This document shows, piece by piece, positions 1 to 11,650 of a stretch of 64,000 nucleotides of DNA. The position numbers and the translations under genes were made by a program. Positions within the stretch are counted from its first letter, which is position 1; each line of letters begins with the position of its first letter. The notes under the pieces are model-generated. The model was not told the DNA's origin. It did no database searches and worked only from the letters and a program-made list of their open reading frames with translations. Source of the stretch: Mesorhabditis belari (lineage: Eukaryota > Nematoda > Chromadorea > Rhabditida > Rhabditidae); the NCBI GenBank assembly GCA_958450365.1, contig CAUEEP010000725.1, positions 1,884,501 through 1,948,500 of the forward strand, read 5' to 3'.

Positions 1-24
1 AAGGGGTCGTATATAACGTATATA

Positions 25-587
25 TTGGGTTGTCCAGTTATGAATGCGCGTTTTTTACTATTTTGTAAATTTCTCAAGATACCGAAATCAAGAAAAAGAT
101 ATATATGAGTATTATTCGAAAGCTGAAGATCTCCTCTACATTTTGATATAAAAAGCTTTTGAATTTGTCCAGCTTTTGCGCAAATTGACTGCACAGAAGA
201 AGAGGTGGCCAAAAAAATGGAAGGGTGTCTTTGGATCAAGTTTTGGCTCCGCTCAAATTGAATTAACCGTTTGATGTTTGGCCAATAGATATATCAATAC
301 AACTTTTTTAAAAATATAACAATTTCAGAGCATCTTTACTTTTCTTTTTTTTTTCTGGGCGGTTATTTTACACCATAAAACTTGAGGAATAGCTAAGCTG
401 GAATGGGTTTTTTCGAAAACGTCCTCTCCCTTTGTGCAGTCAATTTCCCAAAAAGTTGAATGAATTCAAAAACTAATATACATCTGTTCTAATATACAAA
501 AACTATAACACTCATATACATATGTTCGATATCTTGAGAAATTTACAAAATAGTAAAAACGCGCATCCATAACTGGACAACCCAATA
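25..587. mobile_element. Palindromic MITE, TTGGGTTGTCC family, copy 1
   Basis: The ends are inverted copies of each other: TTGGGTTGTCCAGTTATG at the left and its complement at the right, next to TA. The repeat continues inward for well over 50 bp. There is no transposase. The TA flank and TTGGGTTG start match the mariner-type ends seen elsewhere in this window, so it is probably a non-autonomous mariner derivative. A second copy lies at 58909-59456. Confidence 0.8.
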
Positions 588-682
588 AAATTTTACCCCC
601 GGATCTTAAAATTTTACCCCCCCGATACTCCACAAGTACCTTGATACCAAAGACGCATTTTTTGAAAGCACAGGTGCTTTGA

Positions 683-726
683 AGTACAGAAATGAATTCA
701 CCTGGTGATCTAGAGGCTACTCTAGT
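683..726 (-). repeat. Short dispersed block shared with 16562-16607
   Basis: About 45 bp around CACCTGGTGATCTAGAGG recur in the opposite orientation at 16562-16607. It lies just beyond the 3' end of the kinase reading frame. Origin unknown. Confidence 0.6.
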
Positions 727-774
727 CTCGTCTTTGAGCTGATAAACTAGCCTATCCCGATATTTCTATTTCAC

Positions 775-3700
775 TTAAAAGCTCTCACCTTGAAAACACG
801 AAATTTCCTCTTGCAATAGGTGAATGATCATTTCCGTTGAGATCACATAGTACAATTTGTAGTCATTTTTGAAATTGATCACCGATCGTGTCCTTATTTG
901 AAAAGCTTTATTCAAAAATTTCACATTATAGCTGAAATTTAAAGAATTCTCGGGAAAATCGAGAAATATTCGGTAAATTTTCCGCTTCTCTTCATTCGAA
1001 TGCGTCAAAAATAAGAAATAATTCGTACATTTTCGAGTTTTTTCCATTTCAATGATGAGTTCTTTAATCGAATTTATAGAAAACGATAAATCAGTGTTCC
1101 ATTTTTGTAAGTAATCAAAGGATTTGAGAAAGAGAGTGTATAAGTCTAAATATTCGCGGAACTCATTGCTTGAGCATGTTGGGTAAATGAATTGAAAGGA
1201 TTGTGGGTAGTTTTTCGGGATTCCTGAGATTAGCTCACATTTTGGCGAGCAAGTACAAATGAATTTCGGCGCTCGATTCAATCGAAAGATGAAATTCGAT
1301 AGATTTTCTCTGGCAAATCGTTTTGTTTTGTACTTTTTCTGAAACTTTTTCTTCAATTCTTCAATATTTCTCTGTAATCCCTTTTTCAAATCATTAAATG
1401 TTAAATGATAAACATCTTTTGAAAGAAGAATTCGATCTCTTGCCACGAACTTTAATGGATTATCTGGATCCCAGTCTCCTAAAATCTTCTTTACAACAGT
1501 AAATTCTTTGTTAATAAAGAGAAAATTGTGAGCTGATATTAAAAGATATTCAGCTTTCGAGTTTTCTTCAGAAAACAAATAAAAATAAAAGTTTTTTGTA
1601 AAGATTTTCTTTAGCTCTTCTAGATTTTCAAGGCTTCTTTTTAAAGATCGAAATTTCACCCACGGTTGGATAAACTCAGTTGAGTTTAACTCAGCTGAGT
1701 TCAACTCAAGTAAAGTCTCGAAGATCGAACTGTAAACGAAATGTTGTGTCGCGTAGTCACGTCGCAAAATGTGATCGAGCTGTTTCGCGACGTACTCATA
1801 CGTCAAATTCTCATCACTTTTCCCGTCATTGATTTGAGAAACGTTGAGGAAATCTGGGATTTGAAAATCTGGAATTTTGAAGGATTCAGCTGAGAAATCG
1901 GTGAATTCAGCTGCCAAATTCTCGTCGATCATTTCCGTGTATAGATCGAAATTCTTTTGTGAAACATAATCGTACGAGTAAACGTATTGCAAATTCTTTG
2001 CTCCATCAATCAACATTTGCAAATTGCTCGCAAAACTTTCTAAATTCTTCTCATCCATTTGTGAGACCAAACTTTGCAATTTCACATTTTCCGTGTTATG
2101 AAAATCGAGAATTCGATTCGAGAATGGGAATTGAAATCTCAAATCTGTTGCCAGGGAATTCAGAAATCTTTCGATATCTTTTCGAATTTTATGCGGATAA
2201 TAAAATTGGGGAATCATCGTGTCCAAGCTCAGCGATTTTGCAAAAGAAAGAATTTCTTTCTCATTCTTGGCAGCTAACGTAATCTCGTAAATGACATTTC
2301 GTGGATCATCGTACTCTTCGAAAGCTGGTAAATTCAGAGGAAAAGATGAGACACTGGGAACATAAAAGTTCTCATCTTTATATACAGCGTGTCGATCATT
2401 TTCTCCATTTAAACCGATTGGAAGCCAGAGAATTGTCTCTTTTATATCGACAGCAATTGAAGGGAATGAGGAAAAAAGCTAAAATTGTTAAAAAGGCTTT
2501 TTATATACTTATCAAGAAGTTTGGGGCCTATTTGAAGTGTCTAACAGTTCAAAAAAGTACTACTCGTTGGTACTACTCGTTGGTACTACTCGTTGAAGAT
2601 ACCCTTATTCAAAATTTCGCCTTCTTTTCCAGTAAAAAGAAACTCAAATCTGTGAACTGACAAGGCTGAGGTGGCCAAATGACATCAGCCATAACGCAGA
2701 ATTTTACGCTGATTCCGATGCGCCTTTTACTCGAAATAGCTTCTTTCAAAGCTGCTTGAAAGCCTCGAAATGATTGCAAAATGATTCGGAAACGCGAGCA
2801 ATCTAGCAAACAAGTTTTTGGTCAAATTAGAGGTCAAAAATCAGGCTTCTTTCACCGTCTTTTACTCGAACTAGCTTCTTTCAAAGCTGCTTGAAAACCT
2901 CGAAATGTGAGCTTCTGGTGTAGCGGATAAGAGTCTTGTCTCCGAAACGAACTATCAAGCTTTTGCTCGGGCTCAACCCTTTCCTTTTGTTTTTGATGTT
3001 TAACAGCTCGAATTCGCTCTATTTTGAACTTTAAAATAAGTTTTATGACATCTTTTAATTGAGAAAAAACAAAATAACAAAAAATTAACACGATCTATCG
3101 GAATTCTAATCAAATTTTGTATTGTTAATGGTAGATTGAAAGAGAAAGCTCAAATATTCTAATGGATTTATAAAGTTATTAACACACACAGCTATCTATA
3201 AAAGAAATGAATGAAACGAAAGATGTCATAATAGTAAAGTTTAAATAGAGCAAATTCGATCGGTTAAACATCAAAATAAAAGAAAATAAAAGGAAGGGAT
3301 CGAACGCGAGCAAAAACTTGACAGCTTGTTTCGAACACAAGATTCTTATCCCCTACACCACAAGCTCGAATTTCGAGGCGGTGAAAGAAATCTTGAAAGA
3401 AGCCATTTCGGGAAAAAGACGGTGAAAGAAGCCTGATTTTAGAGCTCTAATTTTGCTCTAATTTGAGTGCTCTAATTTTGAAACTTGTTTGCCAGATTGC
3501 TCGCGTTTCCGAATCATTTTACAAGAACGGATAGCAGCATCGGAATCAGCGTAAAATTCTGCGTCGTATGGCTCATTTCATTTGACCACCTCAGCTTTGT
3601 GACCTTCCCCTGTGAGTCTGATTCCGGGCTGATGCTTAACACACTATTAGATTAATCGATCAATACATTTTGTTCAATGATTGTACCTCCATCTCATTCC

Positions 3701-6414
3701 AAACTAACCTTTCTCAAAATTGGAATTTCCAGCAGCAATTCAGCTGCACTTTTTCGTTGTTGATAGTTCTCTTTAGTGCAGCTGAAATCTAGCTTGTGTA
3801 CTCAAGTGAAACATCAAAAAGTACCAAGTGATTAATTCTTTAATCTCCTTGGGACAAACAGTGAGAACAAAGTCTAAATCTTTGCTTGTACCAAAATTTG
3901 AACTTGATTTGTCTTCATGGAGTAGCCTAAAGTTTTGTTTTGTCAAAACTTTCTAGATATTTTAGAATTCCTCACCTCCTCTCCACGATCTCTTTCAACA
4001 CCTTTCCCACACTGAAGATATCACTTCTATGACTGAACTAAAATGTTTTCCAATAAACTAGTCGTTTCTTAATCTATACCTTTCTTTCTTTGCAAACTTC
4101 TGGTGCCATATAGCCAGGAGTTCCACCAAAAATTGAATCAAATGCCGTTTTCTCGGTTTCTTTCACCGAGCCGAAATCTCCCAATTTCAAGGTAAAGCTG
4201 GCATCGACCATGATGCTGAACAGATTGGTTATGAAACTTCCAAGGAAAGGCCAACTGGTTGAGCCAAATGCTATGCAACCTATACCATTCGATGCAGACT
4301 TTATGCTGATTCCGAATCTGTATTCCGATGTTGTTCAATGACAATCTGTCAGGGCTTATAAGGATCTAAAGCTTTGTTAGGGCTATCTCTTAGCCGGGGT
4401 TTCCTCGCGTGCCCGTTTCAGTGCAGCTGTAGCTGAGTGGTACGCCGATCCTTTACAGAGCGAGACCTTGAAAGTTTGATCCCGATCTTGGATTTTTCAT
4501 CTTTCTTTTGCTTTTTTCAAGAGTTTCTGACAAGTGTTCTTTGTGCGCTTGCACAATCGTATTCCATCTGGCACAACATCTTTCTTGTTATCACACTTTT
4601 ACAAAGTTTTTTTTACACTCTTACAACAATAATTCTCAAATAAAGACAAAACGGGAGGAGGTTACTGGCCCGTCGTGGGAGCTGACAAACAGTTGATATT
4701 GATCAATATTAACTTATGGCTTTACATATGGAAAGAAATGTGCCAGATGGAATACGATTGTGCAAGCGCACAAAGAACACTAGTTCTTGAAAACAAAAGA
4801 AAAATCCAAAGCGGGGCTCGAAGTTGCGAGGTCTGACCCTGGAAACGAAAGCTGTACCACTCGGCCACGGCTGCACCACGGCTTGGCCCGCCAGGAGGCC
4901 GTTAAGATCTAAATAACCACATTTTCAGAGTCATAACAAAACTTTAGACGCGCTTAACCGCTGGCAAATTGTCATTTAGCAAAAACGGGAATACATATTC
5001 GGAATCAGCATAAAACTCTGTGTCGAATGGTATAGTTTGCCTAGCATTTGGCTCAACCAGTTGGCCTTCCCTTGTAAGTCTTATCTACTGAATATTTTGT
5101 CGGGTATACTGTAGTATTACAGAAAACTGGGACTTTACAGTAACTTCAAGAGCCAAACGAAAGAAAAGAAACGATTTTCGATACTCACACGTTAACCCTC
5201 CAATTGTAACCCCGTTAACCCCTCCAATCTTATCGGAACACCATTGATCTCAAATCATGGCCAATTAGGTCCGCAAAGGGACCGCTAAGACCGAAATGAT
5301 CTAACAAAACTTTAGACGCTCTTAACCCCTGACAGATTTAGCATTTAGCAAAAACGGAATATATATACGGAATCAGCATAAAATTCTGCGTCGAATGGTA
5401 GCTCAGCTAGTTGACCAGCTCAGCTAGTTGACCATGGCCAGCTCAGCTAGTTGACCATGGCCAGCTCAGCTAGTTGACCTTCCCTTGTTAAAATGAATTT
5501 GGATTCTTTGTGTTATGCAGCGTTCTGGCCGACCTAAGCCGACAAGCTGCCTACTAAAATGTCAGAAATGTTTGACTGGTCCAGGTCTGGTTTGTCCTGT
5601 GTTCGTTGTCAAAAAGTTTGTTGTCTTAAAGTTGGAAGCTGTATACCAACATGGTGAATTCTATTCTGTTTAGTTTAGCATGCTGATAAGCTTTAAACAA
5701 ATCATAATTCAAAATCGAAAAAACTCACTTATCCGCCTTGATATCCCGGTGAATTTTGTGATGCTCGGCAAGAAAAGCTAAAGCCGAAAAAATATTTTCC
5801 ATCCAAGAAACAATTGTCGCCACCGAGTAGATAAACGTCGGATTCTTTAGAACTAAAGTTCTGGTTTTTAGCTTTTTTCTCAAGCTCCCCACCAAGCTCA
5901 AGCTCAAGCTCCCCACCAAGCTCAAGCTCAAGCTCAAGCTCCCCACCAAGCTCAAGCTCAAGCTCAAGCTCCCCACCAAGCTCAAGCTCAAGCTCCCCAC
6001 CAAGCTCAAGCCAAGCTCAAGCTCCCCACCAAGCTCAAGCTCAAGCTCCCCACCAAGCTCAAGCTCAAGCTCAAGCTCCCCACCAAGCTCAAGCTCAAGC
6101 TCAAGCTCCCCACCAAGCTCAAGCTCAAGCTCCCCACCAAGCTCAAGCTCAAGCTCAAGCTCCCCACCAAGCTCAAGCTCAAGCTCCCCACCAAGCTCAA
6201 GCGATCCCCACCTCTTTTCAATGATCCATGACAGCAATACTCCATTTTGAGATAGAAAACAACAATATTTTCATTCGGGACTTCTCTTTCTTCACAATCC
6301 ACAAAATGGACAATGTTTTGGTGTCGCAATTCTTGCAAGAGACGACATTCATTTTTCGCCAAATCGTAGAGGCGACTATTTTTCCAATTGATGCTCTTTT
6401 TCAGAACAATATTT
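775..6414 (-). CDS. Serine/threonine protein kinase with long orphan C-terminal extension
   Basis: Exons, in gene order: 6212-6414, 5729-5852, 4080-4215, 3976-4037, 3825-3926, 3709-3781, 775-2478. All junctions keep phase, with GT-AG signals. Seen motifs: VLKK (ATP lysine), MEYCCHGSLKR (hinge), IHRDIKADN (catalytic loop, split over the 5729/4215 junction), LKLGDFGS (DFG), GGTPGYMAPEV (activation end), SDIFSVGKVLKEI, and a C-lobe end QQRKSAAELL. It should phosphorylate Ser/Thr in the cytoplasm or nucleus. The last exon adds about 567 residues I do not recognise, rich in Phe, Lys and Asn. It starts right after a TTTTAG acceptor at phase 0, which matches the phase of exon 3709-3781, but an intervening exon cannot be excluded. 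The glycine loop and start codon were not found upstream of 6414. A CAAG/GTGAGA donor at 789 means the protein may continue instead of stopping at 775. Confidence 0.8.
2661..3612. mobile_element. Long foldback element with a tRNA-like module in each arm (F1)
   Basis: Two arms of roughly 400 bp are inverted copies (for example GCAGAATTTTACGCTGATTCCG at 2696 and its complement near 3547). Each arm holds a tRNA-like stretch: 2911-2985 on + and 3294-3370 on -, both pointing at the centre. The right one keeps a B box-like GCGTTCGATCCC and the anticodon-arm-like CTTGTGTTCGAAACAAG. The element fills most of the last kinase intron. No protein is encoded. Confidence 0.75.
4241..5074. mobile_element. 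Long foldback element with tRNA-like modules (F2)
   Basis: Ends CAAGGAAAGGCCAACTGG and the complement of CCAGTTGGCCTTCCCTTG. The arms hold tRNA-like modules at 4421-4492 (+) and 4811-4877 (-). The right one reads GTGGCCGAGTGGT (A box-like) and CTTCGAGCCCC (B box-like). The two modules converge on the centre. It lies in the intron between kinase exons 4080-4215 and 5729-5852. Confidence 0.75.
5290..5485. repeat. Solo arm of the foldback family
   Basis: This stretch matches the outer part of the right arm of the element at 4241-5074, including TTTAGCAAAAACGG and the CCTTCCCTTG end. The sequence GCTCAGCTAGTTGACC is repeated in tandem near the end. No tRNA-like module remains. Confidence 0.6.
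5880..6205. repeat. Intronic minisatellite in the kinase gene
   Basis: CTCCCCACCAAG followed by a variable number of CTCAAG hexamers, repeated about 15 times. It fills the intron between kinase exons 6212-6414 and 5729-5852. Because repeat lengths are multiples of three it leaves long open frames that are not separate genes. Confidence 0.9.
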
Positions 6415-7142
6415 CTGAAATTGGGGTAAATTTTGATAAATCAATATCAATCAATTAACTCTCAAATAAAACCCCTCAAAAAATGATCATAGAATCAAAA
6501 GAATGATGAGTGCCTTTGACACCTGGCGTGAGAGTCATCATTTCTCCCGCTAACGAGTAAAAGGAACCAATGTAAAAGGTGTTAATGTCGTTCCTTTCTT
6601 TTTTTTCATTTACGACAACTTTTACGAGTTTCTTGGACTTGTCATACAACTGACGCGTTCTCTGATGGATCGAGAAGGGAATTCACGATCTAGAGATTGG
6701 ATAAAAGGAGGGTACGACTTGATTTACTTGTACGATAAACTTGAATATGACGATCTTTTTCTTTCCTTTCTCGTGAACGGTTTCACTTTAAATTTATTCA
6801 ATTTCAATTTCAGAAATATTCAATAAAAATTTAATCAAATTTTTTCAACTCTCAATTTCAATAGTAAATTCAATGTTTTCTTGATAGGCAACAGTAAAAT
6901 ATCATTTGTTTTTTAGAATTCGTAACTAAATCAAAAGTTGACTGATCATTGCTAAAACAGGCAGTTAATTTATTAAATTATTTCAATAACAACGCTTAAT
7001 CTTGATGTGATCAAGTGTTATTATTGAAGCCGGATATGTCATAAATGATTGCGAGTTTAACGCTGATTGTTTTGTTTAATGCTTTTGCTTTTCCATGACA
7101 ATGAGAAGCTCTCACTGACCAGTTTCAGGAGCAATCTGATTT
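6415..7142. other. No gene recognised; expected site of kinase 5' exons
   Basis: AT-rich sequence upstream of the first kinase exon I can place. A glycine-loop exon should lie here or further right, but none was recognised on the minus strand. Confidence 0.4.
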
Positions 7143-7167
7143 CTAAAAGTTTAAAACAAAAAAAGGA

Positions 7168-7262
7168 AAAAAAAACGGACACCGAGGTCGAACCCGTGAG
7201 CAAAACTCGGCGATGGTTTCATAGCCCAACTCACTAACCACTACACCAACTCTCTTCATTTG
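7168..7262 (-). repeat. tRNA-like repeat
   Basis: On the minus strand this reads GGTGTAGTGGTTAGTGAG (A box-like) and CGGGTTCGACCTCGG (B box). It is too degenerate to be called a working tRNA. It lies just before the two tRNA-headed units at 7356-7991. Confidence 0.6.
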
Positions 7263-7355
7263 GAACAAAGGCGAGAAGCCTCTTTTAACCCCTAGGCTCC
7301 GTTTTCCTTTAAAGTTTCGGACAATTTTACTTAAGCAAGACAACAGCAAGATACT

Positions 7356-7663
7356 TAAGGTGGTTGCATCGGGTCCATCGATGTGCCTTGATAGCCTAGT
7401 GGATAGTGTGCTAGCAATTCGGACTCAATTCACTGGTTCGGTCGCTGGTTCGGATCCCCTCTCGACGAGGCGTTTTATTAGAAGGAAAATTAGTAATCTT
7501 TTAAATAATGTTAGCTTAATGTAAAAAGCTCATGACTTTTTAATAATCGATCCAACACCAGGGGTTTTTGCATCTCAGAATCAGATCGCTCCTGAAATAT
7601 AACTTCAAGAACCAAAAGGTGTGGTGAGAACTGGTGAGTACTAAAAGACCACTAAAAAACTAA
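7356..7663 (+). repeat. tRNA-headed SINE-like unit, copy 1
   Basis: The head (about 7388-7475) has GATAGCCTAGTGGATAG and CTGGTTCGGATCC, and a closing arm CGACGAGGC that pairs with the start GCCTTG. The body runs to CTAATTGTAAG. Copy 1 has an extra CACTGGTTCGGT stretch compared with copy 2. Confidence 0.65.
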
Positions 7664-7991
7664 TTGTAAGGTGATTGCACGGGCCCATCGATCTGCCTCG
7701 ATAGGCTAGTAGGTAGTGTGTTCGCAATTCGCACTCAATTCACTGGTTCGGATCCCCTCTCGACCAGGCTTTTTATTAGAAATAATCGAAAGGTACTTTT
7801 TCGATTAGTAATCTTTTAAATAATGTTAGCTTAATGAAAAAAGGCCCTGACTTTTTTCATTAACCAACACCAGGGGTGTTTGCATCTCATTCTAGATGGA
7901 ATCAGATCGCTTCTGAAATATAACTTCAAGAACTAAAAGGTGTGATGAGAACTGGTGAGAACTAAATGACCACTAGAAAACTAATTGTAAG
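7664..7991 (+). repeat. tRNA-headed SINE-like unit, copy 2
   Basis: Direct tandem copy of 7356-7663, with the same head (GATAGGCTAGTAGGTAG, CTGGTTCGGATCC) and the same tail ending CTAATTGTAAG. Head-to-tail tandem arrangement suggests local duplication instead of two insertions. Confidence 0.65.
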
Positions 7992-8700
7992 AACCTTTTT
8001 TGCACAACTAATTATCGGCCAGACATCAGAATTTTCTTATTTTCAAGTTTTCCAATAGATTTAAAGGTAAATTTCCAAGTTTTCCAATAGATTGCAAAGG
8101 TAAATTGAACTGACTGTTCCTCCAAATGATAAACCCGTCCCTGTGCACCTCGATCCAAATATCTCCTCCCATTTGTTTCCATAAAAACTTCAGGATTCTA
8201 AATTTCTTCAGAATTAAAAAAAAATTTAAATCCAAAGGTTGAAAAATAAAGGTGAAACCCAATAAAGCACACTTTTTTTTTCGATCAATTGATAGGATCT
8301 CATTTCGTTTTAGCAAAAGGCCCGTCAACAATAAATCACCGAGTAGTGAAAGAAAAGTGAACAAAAAGGAAAAAACGAATAAAAGTTTATGTGTAAATCT
8401 ATTTTGTTCAAACTCTCTATGAGAATTCTGTTAAAACTTGAACTTTGTTTTCGAATTGATATCGTTTCGGGGATAAACAAAGCCCCGATAGTGTGAAGTG
8501 AATGTAAATGAATCAGAAAAAAAGAAGAAAGGGGAAAAAGAAGAAAGAGAAAAGGGAAAGAGAAAAGGGGAAGAGAAAAGGGGAAGGTTCTTGTGAACAA
8601 AAAAACATGTGCGCTTTTTCGTTTTTGTGAAAAAATCGATAGTTTTGCAGAGAGATCTATACAAAACATCAAGCTGATTTTAAAAAAAGTGTCATTTTTC

Positions 8701-8937
8701 TAGTTTAGGCGTGTCTAGTTGTCTGTCTAGTTTAGCCGTGTCTAGTTGTCTGTCTAGTTTAGCCGTGTCTAGTTGTTTGTCTAGTTTAGCCGTGTCTAGT
8801 TGTTTGTCTAGTTTAGCCGTGTCTAGTTGTCTGTCTAGTTTAGCCGTGTCTAGTTGTCTGCCTAGTTTAGCCGTGTCTAGTTGTCTGTCTAGTTTAGGCG
8901 TGTCTAGTTGTCTGTCTAGTTTAGGCAATTGGCTAAG
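8701..8937. repeat. 27-bp minisatellite
   Basis: About nine copies of a 27-bp unit containing GTGTCTAGTTGTCTGTCTAG. The unit length is a multiple of three, so long open frames appear on both strands. These are not believed to be genes. Confidence 0.9.
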
Positions 8938-8990
8938 AACCCTGTATCTTAGTTGGGAGGTCAAGGGTTCAAACCCGCCGGTTAGATTAT
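8938..8990 (+). repeat. tRNA-like remnant
   Basis: AGGCAATTGGCTAAGA (A box-like) followed by a perfect B box form, GGGTTCAAACCC. It lies between the minisatellite and the Tc1-like element. Confidence 0.5.
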
Positions 8991-8991
8991 A

Positions 8992-9764
8992 CAGGGTGAC
9001 CAAGAATTACCGCAACACACAAAAGGCCTGGCTTTTAACCAAATAAGCAACCCATCTCGAAAAGTTAACTTAAATATCTTTATTCAACATATAACAGTAA
9101 CAAGTTAACAATGAAATTCAAATTTGCCTCCATCGGCATTCAGACAGGCCGTTAGACGATAGACGGTAAATATCTTTTCATCGGTGAACAGGATGTTGTG
9201 GTGATCAATCCCCTTGAACCGTTGCAAAAGTTGAGCACATCGATCTTTTCGCTTACCCTTCACAGCAGCTGATAGTAATTGAGATTTGTTCTTCTTGTAC
9301 AGCTTCATTTTCAGCTTTTTCTTGATGATTGTGTTGACGGAGCTTCTCCTCAGATCCATTTTCTGTGCCATTCCTCGAGCCGATTGGTTAGGGTTTAGTC
9401 TTAGACGATCGCGCACTTTCTTGACATTAGCCGGAGTAACAGTGCGATCAGAAACTGTGCCCAGAGTTTCATAACATTGAATGGTTCGAGAAACGAGGCT
9501 TCTGGGACATTCTGACGCTTTGAGATCTCGCTCGCCTGAACACGCTGCCGCTTGAGCTCAAGGATCGATTGTCGATGTGGAGACGCTTGGTGAAAGTGTC
9601 TCCACATCGACATTCCTGAAAACAACCATACTAATGTATTGAAAGTTAATAATCATACCATAAAATAAGAAAAATACACAAAAACCATAAAAACAGGTAA
9701 GCAAAAAGTGAAATAGGGCTCATAACATAATACAACGTTGTTGCAATAATTCTTGGTTACCCTG
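8992..9764 (-). mobile_element. Tc1-like transposon, internally deleted
   Basis: Inverted ends CAGGGTGACCAAGAATTACC and CAGGGTAACCAAGAATTATT are flanked by TA. On the minus strand 9401-9625 and 9105-9416 encode a broken transposase: an N-terminal helix-turn-helix region with NQSARGMAQKMDLRRSSV and the first catalytic block FTDEKIFTV. The frame changes between the two parts and the rest of the catalytic domain is missing, so it cannot move itself. Confidence 0.85.
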
Positions 9765-9765
9765 T

Positions 9766-10607
9766 ACCCTGTTTCTTTTTATCCAATCTTTCTAATTTTA
9801 AAAATTGAACATAATTATTAATGATTCTGCGTTGAATGATACCAAATACTTGATGGTTGGGCGCTCCTAGACCCACTCATTCATAATCGGCTGAAATTCA
9901 TAATTGGCTACGACATATATATGATTTATTCAGAGGGCAAATAGAAGCGAATCAGATAATCATAACAGCATATAACATATTCCTACAATCCTTTCACAAA
10001 AAAAGAAAGAAAACTAAAAATGGTACAGTAAGACTACGATTCGAAAACACAGATACAAAAAGATTAAATATAGAGCAAATTTGACATGGCAATAAGATCT
10101 AATTCGTTTACAGATACTTTGAAGTTTTCTACAGACGATACCAGACGGATACCAGACGGGAGCTTATTCCAAACCCTACTAATACTCTAAACTACACCAG
10201 ATTGTTTCTTTTTTCCAGATCTATCGGTTTTTTTCTTCCTACATTTAGGGATTGTGCTTGTGTATTGTTTGTATCAAATTATTCTTGTGAATAAATACCT
10301 ATTTTTTAGCTAGTAAACCGTACCAAGCAATTCTCATTTACACCTCTTTTGGAATCATGAATAGACGTTTTTAACTAAACATTTATTCAAACTGTGCCCA
10401 GAGTTTCATAACGTTGAATGGCTCGAGAAACGAGGCTTCTGGGGACATTCTGGCGCTTTGAGATCTCGCTTTTCTGGTTCCATTAAACTTTTTAAAGATT
10501 GATTTTAAGTTCTACTAAGCTTTTAAGCTTTCTAGTTCTATTAAGATCGATTTTTAGCCAAAATTTGACTTGTTCTTTTCATTAGTCTCCAAGAAATTCC
10601 TCCAAGT
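9766..10607. other. Intergenic, contains a Tc1-like fragment
   Basis: No gene seen. 10390-10470 repeats part of the transposase region of the element at 8992-9764 (CCCAGAGTTTCATAACGTTG). The rest is unannotated AT-rich sequence. Confidence 0.5.
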
Positions 10608-10761
10608 TCAGCAAAGCAGATGATTTCTCGTTTTTCCGAAGAATCGGATGAGTGAACTTGCGATGTTGTTGATTCCAAGATCTTTTGCTGATCCAAGATC
10701 TGGATTCAGCCAGTCTTTTATTGCACTTGCAAACTTTTCCCAACCGATTCTGTTATTCCAG
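10608..10761 (-). CDS. Candidate terminal exon of an unknown protein
   Basis: After a GATAG acceptor the minus strand stays open for 50 residues and ends in TGA. It contains WNNRIGWEKFASAIKDWL and SSLIRFFGK, which look coding by composition. I recognise no family and could not connect an upstream exon. It could be a chance frame. Confidence 0.3.
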
Positions 10762-11650
10762 CTATCGTAACCCCTTCCCAACTATAGACTTGAGCTTTAT
10801 AGATCTTTGCACTTCCTATTTCTAACTTTGTTAATGTCAAAAGTAATCAAGGTATTCAGACTTGGGTTACTGTTAAATCGAGTTACAAAATACGATAGTA
10901 ACTAAGGCGAGATCGGAAAATTGAACGCTACAGCGAGTACTTGTTTGCTGTTTATTCTTCCTAAAAACATTTCAAACTATATTCTCACTCCATCCAATAA
11001 TCTTCCCTCAATCTTCAACAGTTCTCATATTAAAACCAGATTGAAAGCAAATCTTCTTCCTTATATCCGATAGGGAAAAGGGAAAGAGGCACACCCTCGA
11101 CTCCTCCATGTCCATTCTTTCAATTCTCTTTTCCGTTCCTCTCCTTCATGTTCCCATTGTGGGCCACTCATCTTTTCCAAGCATACGTTGAAAGAGCCGT
11201 TATTTGTGTTTTTGCTATGAGTGTTGATTCCCCGTCATTCGATCTCGCAAATCTCTTTGAGTTTGTTTGCTTAAAAAGACTTATTTACAGATTATTACAG
11301 GCAGAAAATGAATTGTTTGTAGATTGGAGATTTGAAGGTTTCTTTTTGTTTTTAGATTGATTTCTTTTTGTTTGTAAATTGATTTCTTTTTGTTTTTAGA
11401 TTGATTTCTTAATTTGACTTAATGCAGAAATCGTATCTAATTCCTATCTTCTTTAATTTGTGAGAATCAATTAAACAACTAATGTTTCTAAATAAACAAT
11501 AAGTTATTAATCATTCAAATATTTTCAAATCATTTTAGTAAATTTTGATTCAATTTTACTGCTATTGGGACTTCGTGTCTCAAAAAGGGACCAACATCGT
11601 GTTCAATTGACATAATAAAGGTCATAGTACAGCTCAAAACTACACCAGAT
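10762..11650. other. No gene recognised
   Basis: AT-rich sequence with pyrimidine-rich stretches (11090-11160) and a short repeat of TTGATTTCTTTTTGTTT near 11357-11410. Nothing coding recognised. Confidence 0.4.

Noticed and set aside
1959..2282. Plus-strand open frames opposite the kinase C-terminal exon
   Set aside because: Shadows of the minus-strand coding exon.
5725..6237. 170-codon minus-strand frame running through the repeat
   Set aside because: It joins real kinase exon sequence to the intronic minisatellite only because the repeat has no stops; splice sites remove the repeat.
8325..8672. Minus-strand frames of 77-115 codons rich in Phe, Ser and Leu
   Set aside because: They come from a purine-rich tract (GAAAAGGGGAAGAG); low complexity, no splice context.
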